Shown: positions 1 to 7,815 of the stretch, piece after piece
How the letters are laid out: each line of letters starts with the position of its first letter
How positions within the stretch are numbered: the stretch's first letter is position 1
From: Candidatus Atribacteria bacterium
Lineage (GTDB): Bacteria; Atribacterota; Phoenicimicrobiia; Phoenicimicrobiales; Phoenicimicrobiaceae
Length of the DNA: 64,000 nt
Assembly: GCA_003513845.1 (NCBI GenBank)
Contig: DOTB01000015.1
Location: forward strand, 6,557 to 70,556
Direction of reading: 5' to 3'
Made by a program: the position numbers and the translations under genes
The notes under the pieces: generated by a model
Databases searched by the model: none
Told to the model about the DNA's origin: nothing
Seen by the model: only the letters and a program-made list of their open reading frames with translations

Positions 1-51
1 ATCAAAATAATTTTCCATTTCGGAAATCAGTTTATAAATTATTTTTTTCAT
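1..51 (-). CDS. partial CDS cut by window edge, unknown product
   Basis: An ATG at 51-49 begins 1 nt after the stop codon of the Rrf2 regulator and stays open to the window edge (MKKIIYKLISEMENYFD). The tight spacing suggests it is co-transcribed and translationally coupled with the regulator. Only 17 residues are visible, so no family can be named. Confidence 0.45.
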   Translation of the reverse strand, partial: MKKIIYKLISEMENYFD

Positions 52-52
52 A

Positions 53-463
53 TCAACCAATCACTTTTTCTAATAATTTACCTATAGTTAATTTTTTAAA
101 TTCTTTTTCTACTATTTTTTCTATCCGTTTTATTTCTTCTCTTAATACACAGGTCCTGCGATTTGGGCATATTTTATTTCTGAACATGCAATCAGATAAC
201 TCAAAATCCCCTTGATATATTTTGATTAAATCAGTAAGGCGTATTTCGTCCGGATTCTTTTTTATGCGGACACCTCCCGAAATACCTTCCTTAGACTCAA
301 TCAATCCATGTTGAATTAATTTTCCTAAAACCCCTCTCAAGAAATGATAAGGGATAACCAGGCTCTCTGATATCTTTTTTGTGGAAAGAAAATTATCTTT
401 ATCTGTCGATAATAAAAGCAATGCCCGGATTGCATAGTCGGTATCTTTGGTAAAAATCTTCAT
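53..463 (-). CDS. Rrf2 family transcriptional regulator
   Basis: This is a small winged-helix repressor or activator of the Rrf2 family (IscR, NsrR and CymR relatives), about 136 residues. The N-terminus MKIFTKDTDYAIRALLLL is the family hallmark. Three cysteines at residues 92, 99 and 105 (C-x6-C-x5-C) match the usual Fe-S ligand cluster, so sensing of iron-sulfur status, NO or redox is likely, though unproven. I chose the ATG at 463 rather than the upstream TTG at 478 because GGAGG lies 8 nt before it and because it gives the canonical N-terminus. The gene has its own strong promoter overlapped by a long palindrome (480-508), which suggests autoregulation. A further gene starts 1 nt after its stop. 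Confidence 0.9.
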   Translation of the reverse strand: MKIFTKDTDYAIRALLLLSTDKDNFLSTKKISESLVIPYHFLRGVLGKLIQHGLIESKEGISGGVRIKKNPDEIRLTDLIKIYQGDFELSDCMFRNKICPNRRTCVLREEIKRIEKIVEKEFKKLTIGKLLEKVIG

Positions 464-479
464 GAAATATGCCTCCAAA

Positions 480-520
480 TTAACTGCTACTATTATAGTA
501 GAAGTTAATCTTTATGTCAA
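480..520 (-). promoter_or_regulatory. sigma-70-type promoter overlapped by a palindromic operator, upstream of the Rrf2 gene
   Basis: Read on the minus strand, TTGACA (520-515) and TATAAT (497-492) are separated by exactly 17 bp, a consensus housekeeping promoter. A 29-bp near-perfect palindrome (480-508) covers the -10 box: outer arms TTAACT/AGTTAA and inner arms CTACTAT/ATAGTAG around one central base. A dimeric Rrf2 protein bound there would occlude RNA polymerase. Motif and spacing are seen directly; autoregulation is inferred. Confidence 0.8.
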
Positions 521-716
521 TATGCAATATCAATTCACAATGATATTTTTTGGGAATGATTGGCAGTTTTTTGGTAGTTTTATAATCGATTATACTTTCT
601 CCCCCTAATTCAAAATAGTTGTCTAAGATAAGACTAATTTTTTATTTTCATTGTATCTATCAATAATAATACGATATTGTTAATATTTTATATTTGGAAT
701 GGGTTGTTTTATGTTT

Positions 717-1829
717 TTATTCTTTTTTGTCCGTAACAAGTAATAGAAGTAAATAATAAGCTAAAAGCCCGGCTAAAAAACCAAAAAACATATTGGTAAC
801 CAGGGCAACAAAAACAGTAGCAATCATGGGAATTATATCTTTACCTAAATGAACATCTCTGACAAACTTGGTAAGTTCTATTCCTATCATAAACATCATG
901 GCTCCGATAATAGCCCTAGGGAATACTGCAAACAAACTGGCGATAGAGGCTGAAAGAAACAATCCCATAGCCATCTCAATCAAGCCCTCTATGATGTTGG
1001 TCCCTCCGGTTCGTGCCCCGAAATAATATTGTCCAGCCAATCCTCCTGCACCATGACAGGTAGGCATTCCTCCTAAAAAAGGTAGAATAACATTCATAGT
1101 TCCTTGATTCCAAGCCAGTTGTCTTACGCTTACATTTCTTTCCGGCCAATAGTCCTTGATGAGGGAGGAAGTGGCAATAGTAGCATTAGTAGCTGTCAAG
1201 GGTACCTGGGTAAAACCAGCTAATAATAGTGTCTGCCATACTTCTGTTAGAGAAAAACTTGTCAAAGTTGGGTAACTGAACACTGGGGCGCTTATTTGAG
1301 CAAACTGTCCTTTAAATAACATAATTACTATACCAATAGTCATTAAAACAATAGCGGCAGGCGCATAGCGATTTTGGCGTAGTAATAACACAATAAGTAT
1401 TGAGATAATCCCGATCATCCACCAGGTGGAAATCATTTTGTATGCTTCAATCGCAAGCAGTATTCCCAACGTAACTTGTATTCCTCTAATAACCGGTTTG
1501 GGTGTTACTCTGGCAATCCAAGTAATAATGCCTGTACTTGCTAGTGTGATCCATACGATTCCCATTCCGAATCCGGAAGCATATATCATGGAGGGGGTCC
1601 ATTGCTGAGTTATTGCTACAATAGCGATGATTTTCATGGGTTCAATGGGCATAGGGAGCCGATAAATAAGACCGGTAACAATATTGGTAATGCCCATCAT
1701 GACAAGGAATCCAGCAGGATTGAGACCACAGACTACAATGTATCCAATAGCCATAGGGAAAAGGGTACCGAAATCTCCCATGGATCCGGCTAGTTCTCTT
1801 AAATTAAATTCAAAGGATTTAATCTTCAC
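717..1829 (-). CDS. MOT1/SulP-like putative molybdate (or sulfate) permease
   Basis: This is a polytopic membrane protein of 370 residues with about ten hydrophobic helices. It resembles the MOT1-type molybdate/sulfate transporter family: the N-terminal ELAGSMGDFGTLFPMAIG, the PMPIEPMK motif near residue 60 and the PTCHGAGGLAGQYYFGARTGG loop near residue 255. The start is GTG, with AGGTG upstream. It is the last gene of an operon that follows an ArsR regulator and an ABC-2 exporter, with 18 nt between it and the permease gene. Molybdate, tungstate or sulfate is the likely cargo by homology, and substrate choice cannot be read from the sequence. Its position in a metal-responsive exporter operon is unusual. 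Confidence 0.8.
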   Translation of the reverse strand: MKIKSFEFNLRELAGSMGDFGTLFPMAIGYIVVCGLNPAGFLVMMGITNIVTGLIYRLPMPIEPMKIIAIVAITQQWTPSMIYASGFGMGIVWITLASTGIITWIARVTPKPVIRGIQVTLGILLAIEAYKMISTWWMIGIISILIVLLLRQNRYAPAAIVLMTIGIVIMLFKGQFAQISAPVFSYPTLTSFSLTEVWQTLLLAGFTQVPLTATNATIATSSLIKDYWPERNVSVRQLAWNQGTMNVILPFLGGMPTCHGAGGLAGQYYFGARTGGTNIIEGLIEMAMGLFLSASIASLFAVFPRAIIGAMMFMIGIELTKFVRDVHLGKDIIPMIATVFVALVTNMFFGFLAGLLAYYLLLLLVTDKKE

Positions 1830-1847
1830 GAACAGGACACCTTTTTA

Positions 1848-2582
1848 TTAATAAATCCATCTCTTTTGAATATTACGCATACTCATTAAAAATAAAACCA
1901 AGGTATAACCAATGAGTACTAGAAAGCTAATCCAGGAAGGGATAATTCCATCGGCATTAATGGAGGTTTTTAATATATCAGCACCATGGGTTAAGGGCAA
2001 GGCATAGGATATTGGACGTATTATTGCCGGTAACTTTTCAATAGGAATAAATAAATCGCAAAGAAACATCATAGGGAAACGGACGAAATTAGAAAAGGTT
2101 TGTGCCTCAAATACTTCACTAACCGATACGGAAATAAATAAGCCCAGAAAAGTTGAGGTTACGGCAATAAAAATGATACTGAGAATGGTAGTAAACCAAT
2201 TGATACCGGATAAATCAACCACAAAAGAGGCAATAATAGCCGGAAACATAGCATTTAAAATACCAAAAATTATTGCGCCGGAGGTTTTGGCCAACATTAA
2301 GAGATTCAAACTGATCGGAGCAAGCAAAAGTCGTTCAAAAGATCTGCTTTTTCTTTCAAAAGTAATGGTGACTGCCAGCATTGAAGTTGTCCCGAAAAGC
2401 ACCGCTAAAGACATCACCCCAGGAAGAACGCCTCTGATATCGATAGCCTTTTCTGAACGTACAAAAAACATTAAGGTCCAGGCAAAAGGAAAGATTAGCC
2501 CCCAACTGATATTAGGCGGTTTGAGATAGTACATCTTCATATCCTTCATTAAGATACTCCAAAAGGCAATCCATTTCTTCAT
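1848..2582 (-). CDS. ABC-2 type transporter permease
   Basis: This 244-residue membrane protein has the six-helix layout of ABC-2 export permeases (an N-terminal helix after the first strand, a cluster of helices from residue 55, and a C-terminal helix before RNIQKRWIY). The region TFERKSRSFERLLLAPIS resembles the cytoplasmic coupling segment seen in this family. Its ATG overlaps the stop of the ATPase gene (ATGA), with GGAGG 9 nt upstream, so the two are translated as a pair. Such pairs export drugs, Na+ or lipid-linked substrates; the cargo is unknown here. Confidence 0.85.
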   Translation of the reverse strand: MKKWIAFWSILMKDMKMYYLKPPNISWGLIFPFAWTLMFFVRSEKAIDIRGVLPGVMSLAVLFGTTSMLAVTITFERKSRSFERLLLAPISLNLLMLAKTSGAIIFGILNAMFPAIIASFVVDLSGINWFTTILSIIFIAVTSTFLGLFISVSVSEVFEAQTFSNFVRFPMMFLCDLFIPIEKLPAIIRPISYALPLTHGADILKTSINADGIIPSWISFLVLIGYTLVLFLMSMRNIQKRWIY

Positions 2583-3649
2583 TTTTTTTCGCCTCCCTTT
2601 TCCTTCTCCTTTTTCATACGGTTTATTTCTATTCCGGTCACTTTGACAAATACCTCTTCCAGAGATGGGCGAATCATCTTTGCTTCACGAACCAGACACT
2701 TTTTCTCATCAAAAAATTTAATAAAAGGTATTAGATCAATCTTTTCCGGGGAACTAATCCTGATGCGAAAATGATCAATAGTATTGATATCAATATTAGG
2801 AAAAGCATTTCTGAATGATTCCTTTAAAGTATCTGCATCATTTTCCAGGGTAAATTCAATGATATGTGCTTGTTGTGTTTCCTGCATCAAGTCAACTGTT
2901 TTTCCAATCTTAACCACTCTGCCTTCCACAATAAATCCTACACGATGACAAAGCCTTTCAGCTTCTTCTATATAATGGGTAGTTAAAAAAATCGTGGTAC
3001 CATTAGCATTTAATGTTTGTATCAATCTCCTAATCTGCCTGGCAGTTTCTACATCAATACCGGTTGTAGGTTCATCCAAAAACAAAATAGGTGGCTCATG
3101 AATAATACCTGCAGCTATGACCAATTTTCTCTTCATGCCTTTAGAATAAGCCTTAAACAGTTTTTTCCCGGTATTGGCCAATCCAAACTGCTTTAACAAC
3201 TCTTGTGCTCTTCTCTCTCTCTTCCTTTTATCCATCCCATAAAGAGAGGCACAAAAAACAAGATTATCAAAACCATTCATTTCATCGTAAAGATTGCTTT
3301 CGTCAGGAACAATACCAATAATTTGCTGTACTTTTTTGATATCTTTTATTCCATCTTCTCCGGCTATTTCAATAGAACCGGAAGTCGGCTTGGCAAGCCC
3401 GGTGAGCATATTGATAGTCGTCGTCTTGCCTGCGCCATTAGGTCCCAAAAATCCAAACACTTCCCCCTTTCCAAGAGCAAAGCTTATCTCTTTGACTGCA
3501 TGAAATCCATCATAATCTTTACTAAGATTTCTTACTTCCAAGATATTCAAATTTAAATGTTCCTTTGCAATTCCTTTTTTCCCTATCACAGTGATGATCT
3601 TCTTTTTCCCCATGGCATTTTTTAATTTGTTCTTCACTACATTTACCAT
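2579..3649 (-). CDS. ABC-2 type transporter ATP-binding protein
   Basis: This is the nucleotide-binding subunit for the adjacent permease (356 residues). It has Walker A GPNGAGKTT at residues 69-77, the family-typical degenerate signature YSKGMKRKL near 165 and Walker B ILFLDEPTTGID, followed by an H-loop in LTTHYIEEAE. The first ~35 residues extend beyond the usual domain start (around LNILEVRNLSKDY), so a later start is possible. The C-terminal ~100 residues resemble the extra domain of NatA/CcmA-like drug exporters. It lies 32 nt after the ArsR gene in the same direction. Confidence 0.9.
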   Translation of the reverse strand: MVNVVKNKLKNAMGKKKIITVIGKKGIAKEHLNLNILEVRNLSKDYDGFHAVKEISFALGKGEVFGFLGPNGAGKTTTINMLTGLAKPTSGSIEIAGEDGIKDIKKVQQIIGIVPDESNLYDEMNGFDNLVFCASLYGMDKRKRERRAQELLKQFGLANTGKKLFKAYSKGMKRKLVIAAGIIHEPPILFLDEPTTGIDVETARQIRRLIQTLNANGTTIFLTTHYIEEAERLCHRVGFIVEGRVVKIGKTVDLMQETQQAHIIEFTLENDADTLKESFRNAFPNIDINTIDHFRIRISSPEKIDLIPFIKFFDEKKCLVREAKMIRPSLEEVFVKVTGIEINRMKKEKEKGGEKK

Positions 3650-3681
3650 CTTTTAGTCTGTATTCCGTATGCCTACAGTTA

Positions 3682-4032
3682 TCATAACTCATGTTGGTTA
3701 GCCTCTTTCTTGCTGAGATGTGTATTGATTGTTGAGTAACCTTGATAGCATTTATTTTTTATAGGAAGAACTTCAGACAATGTAATCATCTGACCAGCTG
3801 CTTGCTTTAATATCTCTCGGTCTACATAATAGTGAGTGTAATACCCCCTCTTGTCCCCTTTTACAATACCTGCATCCCGTAATATTTTCAGGTGTTGGGA
3901 TACGGCGGATTCAGAAATATTTAAACGTGTAGCTAGTGCACTAACGCAAAGATCATGCTTTAGTAGAAGATTAACAAGCCTGTAACGAGTATCGTCTGAT
4001 ATTGCCTTTAGGATATTTACTAATTCTGTCAT
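3682..4032 (-). CDS. ArsR/SmtB family transcriptional repressor
   Basis: This 116-residue winged-helix protein has the ArsR-type pattern AISDDTRYRLVNLLLKHDLCVSALATRLNISESAVSQHLKILRDAGIV. The alpha-3 region holds a single Cys (HDLCVSAL) rather than the Cys pair of classical metal sensors. A further Cys sits near the C-terminus (NKCYQGYS), and the protein may therefore respond to something other than a thiophilic metal. It is the first gene of the exporter/permease operon and follows its own promoter with a repeated site, which suggests autoregulation of the operon. Confidence 0.87.
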   Translation of the reverse strand: MTELVNILKAISDDTRYRLVNLLLKHDLCVSALATRLNISESAVSQHLKILRDAGIVKGDKRGYYTHYYVDREILKQAAGQMITLSEVLPIKNKCYQGYSTINTHLSKKEANQHEL

Positions 4033-4059
4033 TGATAAGCCTCTTTTATTTAAGTTATT

Positions 4060-4098
4060 ACTAAAATGTATAATAATGTACTAAAATAAATTTGTCAA
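4060..4098 (-). promoter_or_regulatory. arsR operon promoter with paired direct repeats
   Basis: On the minus strand, TTGACA (4098-4093) is followed after 17 bp by TATTAT (4075-4070). The octamer ACTAAAAT occurs at 4060-4067 and again at 4080-4087, exactly 20 bp apart (two helical turns), bracketing the -10 box. This is a plausible operator for the ArsR protein encoded just downstream; the binding itself is inferred. Confidence 0.7.
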
Positions 4099-4450
4099 GA
4101 AATCGAATTTCTGATTCTTGGATGGTAGGTGGGAGAAGATACCTTTTTCTGTTTTGATGAAGTCAAAACATAGGCTGACGAAGACGCCTGCCTGAGGAAG
4201 GGTTTAGAGATTCCCGATTTTTCAATTTTTAAAAAGTACTTCTTTGATTAAAGGTGGAGAGTCAACCCCGAAAATAAAAAAATTCTCCTTTCCTTACTTA
4301 CAAAACTTTGTCTGCCAAAGGCAGACAAACCTTGACGAAAGCATGTGTCTGAGGAAGCCGATCAAGGGAAGCAGGCTCGGAGCGCAGGCAACGGAAGACA
4401 GCCGATAGTGGCTTGTGTCCGAGCACCGATACTGCGGGGTGGGTGGGTAT
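4099..4450. other. gene-free stretch with short hairpin and duplicated 25-mer
   Basis: No credible gene lies here. A perfect 10-bp inverted repeat with a 3-nt loop (TTTGTCTGCC/GGCAGACAAA) occupies 4307-4329. Two similar 25-nt segments, both starting TGACGAA and ending CTGAGGAAG, lie at 4176-4200 and 4333-4357. Their role is unknown; they may be remnants of a dispersed repeat. Confidence 0.5.
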
Positions 4451-4493
4451 AAAAAAGAAAAGGGAACTTCCGTCAACTTTTCCGAAAGTTCCC
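4451..4493 (-). terminator. rho-independent terminator after tRNA-Asn
   Basis: On the minus strand, GGGAACTT (4493-4486) pairs with AAGTTCCC (4469-4462), followed by a T-rich run (TTTTCTTTTTT). It lies about 20 nt after the 3' end of tRNA-Asn and probably ends the rpoD/tRNA transcript. Confidence 0.75.
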
Positions 4494-4511
4494 AGTTCGA
4501 TTTATAAAAAA

Positions 4512-4586
4512 TGGCTCCCCGGGTAGGATTCGAACCTACAACCCTCCGGTTAACAGCCGGATGCTCCACCGTTGAGCTACCGAGGA
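4512..4586 (-). tRNA. tRNA-Asn (GTT)
   Basis: A full cloverleaf is visible on the minus strand. The acceptor TCCTCGG pairs with CCGGGGA, the anticodon loop CTGTTAA gives GTT, the T loop is GTTCGAATC and CCA is encoded. It lies just downstream of rpoD. Confidence 0.95.
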
Positions 4587-4690
4587 AGGTCAAAGTAATT
4601 ATACCTAAAAACCCTACCCAAGTCAATAATTTTATAGATTTTAAAATATATTTTAGAGAATTTTTTAAATAAAATAGTATTTGATTTTAT

Positions 4691-5797
4691 TTATTCTAAA
4701 TAATCTCTCAATTTTTTGCTTCGTGTCGGATATCTTAGTTTCCTCAATGCTTTCGCTTCAATCTGACGAATTCTCTCTCTGGTTACTCCAAATTCTTTAC
4801 CTACTTCCTCAAGGGTATGGGGATGGCCAGTAGCAATCCCAAATCTTAATTCTAATACCCTTTTCTCGCGATAGGTTAAAGTACTTAATACTTCATTTAA
4901 TTGCTCTTTTAAAAGAGTATTAGAAGCAATTTTGGGAGGAGCAGGTGAATCCTTATCCTCGATGAAATCTCCTAAATGGCTGTCTTCTTCTTTGCCTATT
5001 GGAGTTTCTAAGGAAACAGGCTCCTGGGCAGTCTTCAATATTTCCCTCACTTTATCTTCGCTTATTTCCATCCGTTCAGCTATTTCACTGGTTGTGGGTT
5101 CTCGTCCTAATTCCTGTAAAAGCTGACGCGATACCCGTACTAGTTTATTAATAGTTTCAACCATATGAACAGGTACTCGAATGGTTCTTGCTTGATCAGC
5201 TATAGCTCGAGTAATTGCCTGTCTAATCCACCAGGTAGCATAAGTACTAAACTTATATCCTTTTTTGTAGTCAAATTTTTCTACTGCTCTTATTAGGCCC
5301 ATATTGCCTTCCTGGATAAGATCTAAAAACAACATTCCTCTTCCTACATATCGCTTAGCAATACTTACTACTAATCTCAAATTTGCTTCCACCAATCTCT
5401 TTTTAGCCTTGTGATCTCCCTTTTTCATCCTTTTAGCTAATTCTATTTCTTCCTCGGCAGTTAAGAGTTTTATCTTCCCTATTTCTTTTAAATACATTTT
5501 TACCGGATCGTCTAATTCTATTTCTTTAGCTAATTCTGCTTCTAAATCCATTTCCTCTTTTGAAATGGAACCTGGTCTTTCTTTCTCCTCAATATTTTTT
5601 TCTTTCAACAACATAGAGCCTTCTTCATCACTTTCCACTATCTCAATCCCGGACTCACTTAGCTTATCATATAAATATTCAATTTTATCTAAATTTACAA
5701 TATCATCTGCTAAAAATTTTTCTATTTCTTTATAAGTTAAATAACCCTGCTCCTTACCTGTTTTAATTAATTCTTCGATTATTCTCTTTCTTCCCAT
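4691..5797 (-). CDS. rpoD: RNA polymerase primary sigma factor RpoD/SigA
   Basis: This is the housekeeping sigma-70 factor, 368 residues, close to the length of Gram-positive SigA. Regions follow the standard order: a short 1.1 region at the N-terminus, 1.2 ([14 protein letters not shown]), region 2 with the -10 recognition segment [18 protein letters not shown], region 3, and region 4 with the helix-turn-helix [20 protein letters not shown] near the C-terminus. It follows dnaG by 66 nt, the common dnaG-rpoD arrangement. Several window promoters match the TTGACA/TATAAT boxes it would read. Confidence 0.97.
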   Translation of the reverse strand: MGRKRIIEELIKTGKEQGYLTYKEIEKFLADDIVNLDKIEYLYDKLSESGIEIVESDEEGSMLLKEKNIEEKERPGSISKEEMDLEAELAKEIELDDPVKMYLKEIGKIKLLTAEEEIELAKRMKKGDHKAKKRLVEANLRLVVSIAKRYVGRGMLFLDLIQEGNMGLIRAVEKFDYKKGYKFSTYATWWIRQAITRAIADQARTIRVPVHMVETINKLVRVSRQLLQELGREPTTSEIAERMEISEDKVREILKTAQEPVSLETPIGKEEDSHLGDFIEDKDSPAPPKIASNTLLKEQLNEVLSTLTYREKRVLELRFGIATGHPHTLEEVGKEFGVTRERIRQIEAKALRKLRYPTRSKKLRDYLE

Positions 5798-5863
5798 TTA
5801 TTCTCAAGCCTTCCTTCTTAAAAAGTAAAAGTACTTTTTTGATTTAACATAAAACACTAAAAA

Positions 5864-7639
5864 TTAATTAACATTTCGAGTTTTTAATTGTTTGACAATT
5901 TTTCCTAATTCCTTTAAATCATTTTCTTCTATTTTTTCAGAATTTTTTATTTTTTCATCAAGCATTTTTGCCCTTTTTTCAAGTTCTTTTATCTCTTGAG
6001 TTAATTTATAATTTTTTATAGTATCTATGCACCCAAAAATTACTTTTTCATTAAAAGTTATATTATTTTCCATTAATATTCTGGAAATTAATTTCGCTGC
6101 CTTATCATCATCTAAATAATCAATCACTTTTTGGGGATCTAACCCATTATTATCCCTTAAAAGACTTTCAATGGCTGATACAATTTGGCGATGCAATAAA
6201 ACCGTAAAATCTTCCTCTCTTAAGTCTTTTAGCACCTTTTGAGCAATTTCCACATCCCCCAACATAGATCCAATAAGAATTTTTTCTGCAACCACATTTC
6301 CTGGTTCAGAATCTGGCCTGATAAAATTATAAGTAAATTCTTTTGCCCCTCTTTTATATTTTTTTAATTCAATTAATATTGCTTCTTCAGATAAATTTAG
6401 TTCTTCAGATAATTTTTTAATCTGAGCCCTCAGTTCAACTTCATTATCTATTACACTCAAAGTGGGTAAAATTTCCTCAATGATTTTTACCCTTCCTTCA
6501 ATAGTGCTGGTATTATATTTTGCATATAAAAGTTTTAATCTATAATCTATCAGGGATAAGGATTTCTCAATTAAAAATTGAAAAGCCTTGCTCCCCTTTT
6601 TAATTAAAAAATCTGCGGGGTCATAACCCTGAGGTAAAACTATCACCTTAACCCCAAGGCCGGTCTTTATAAGTAAATCAAGGCTTCTAAGAGTAGCCAG
6701 ATTGCCAGCAGAATCTGCATCATAAGCAATTAAAACATTATCTGCAAAACGTTTTATTAACTCTATCTGTTTTATAGTTAAAGCAGTCCCCAGAGATGCT
6801 ACTGTATTAGTGCATCCATATTGTTGAACAATTAAGATATCAGTATAACCTTCTACAATAATTGCCTCATTCTTTTTTCGAATATCTTCCCTGGCAAAAT
6901 TTAAGTTATATAAATTTTCTCCTTTATTATAAATTAATGTTTCAGGAGAATTTATATATTTGGGCAAAGAATCATCTAAGACCCTACCTCCGAAACCCAC
7001 TATATTCCCCTGTACATTAAAAATGGGGAAAATTATCCTATTTCTAAAATAATCAAGATAACTACCGTCTATATTACTCCTTTTGACAAGTCCTGCTTTA
7101 ATTAGGTTTTCGTAGGAATAACCTTTTTTCTTTAAAAAATTTATTAATAAATTCCCTCCGGCAGGAGCATAACCTAATCTATACTTTTCGACAGTCTTGT
7201 CATTAATTCCTCTTTTTTTAAGATAGTTTTTTATTTTTTTCCCCTGAAAAGTTCGGGCTAAGCATTCTTGATAATATTTAGCTGCCAAATTATTTAATTT
7301 ATATAAGCGATCTTTTTGTTTGTAAAGAAGATTTCCTTTCTTATCATCTGATGGCAAGGTTACCCCAGCTTTTTTAGCCAGCATCTTTACTGCTTCGTAA
7401 AATTCAACCTTTTCAAACTTCATAATAAAATTAAAAACATTACCTCCCTCGCCACATCCAAAACAGTGAAACAACTGTTTTTCAGGGCTAACCATAAATG
7501 AGGGAGTCTTCTCTTCATGAAAAGGGCACAGCCCTTTAAATCCCTTTCCCGCAGGTTTTAAAGGAACATATCCAGAAATTATATCTACAATATCGCATCG
7601 ATTTCTAATTTCTTCCAATAACTCAGATGAAAATCTCAC
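5864..7639 (-). CDS. dnaG: DNA primase DnaG
   Basis: The primase makes RNA primers at the replication fork and contacts the DnaB helicase. Its 591 residues hold an N-terminal CHC2 zinc-binding domain (C38, H41, C59, C62), a central TOPRIM domain with the catalytic Glu in AIIVEGYTDIL and the metal-binding YDADSAG, and a C-terminal helicase-interaction region. The start is GTG, with AAAGGAG about 9 nt upstream. It precedes rpoD, forming the classic macromolecular-synthesis pair without rpsU visible here. Confidence 0.97.
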   Translation of the reverse strand: MRFSSELLEEIRNRCDIVDIISGYVPLKPAGKGFKGLCPFHEEKTPSFMVSPEKQLFHCFGCGEGGNVFNFIMKFEKVEFYEAVKMLAKKAGVTLPSDDKKGNLLYKQKDRLYKLNNLAAKYYQECLARTFQGKKIKNYLKKRGINDKTVEKYRLGYAPAGGNLLINFLKKKGYSYENLIKAGLVKRSNIDGSYLDYFRNRIIFPIFNVQGNIVGFGGRVLDDSLPKYINSPETLIYNKGENLYNLNFAREDIRKKNEAIIVEGYTDILIVQQYGCTNTVASLGTALTIKQIELIKRFADNVLIAYDADSAGNLATLRSLDLLIKTGLGVKVIVLPQGYDPADFLIKKGSKAFQFLIEKSLSLIDYRLKLLYAKYNTSTIEGRVKIIEEILPTLSVIDNEVELRAQIKKLSEELNLSEEAILIELKKYKRGAKEFTYNFIRPDSEPGNVVAEKILIGSMLGDVEIAQKVLKDLREEDFTVLLHRQIVSAIESLLRDNNGLDPQKVIDYLDDDKAAKLISRILMENNITFNEKVIFGCIDTIKNYKLTQEIKELEKRAKMLDEKIKNSEKIEENDLKELGKIVKQLKTRNVN

Positions 7640-7727
7640 CCAATATTCTCCTTTGACAAAATTATCTTGCTATTATAATATATTCTACATAAAATTCAAT
7701 TTTCCTCTTTTTTTGAAAAAATATTTT

Positions 7728-7770
7728 AAAAAAAATACTAGTTGTTTATAACCAATATAAATCAACTAGT
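7728..7770 (-). terminator. terminator between endoQ and dnaG
   Basis: On the minus strand, ACTAGTTG (7770-7763) pairs with CAACTAGT (7744-7737), followed by a run of eight T. This separates the endonuclease Q transcript from dnaG. Confidence 0.7.
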
Positions 7771-7815
7771 TTTAGAGGTTTCATTTTTCTTTTTATTAAA
7801 ATTCAGTAAAATAAT

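Noticed and set aside
540..716. search for a terminator or small gene between the permease and Rrf2 genes
   Set aside because: Only weak, short inverted repeats without a proper T-run were found.
4294..4626. 110-codon open frame on the minus strand
   Set aside because: It translates straight through tRNA-Asn and its terminator; the peptide has no plausible family and no ribosome-binding site.
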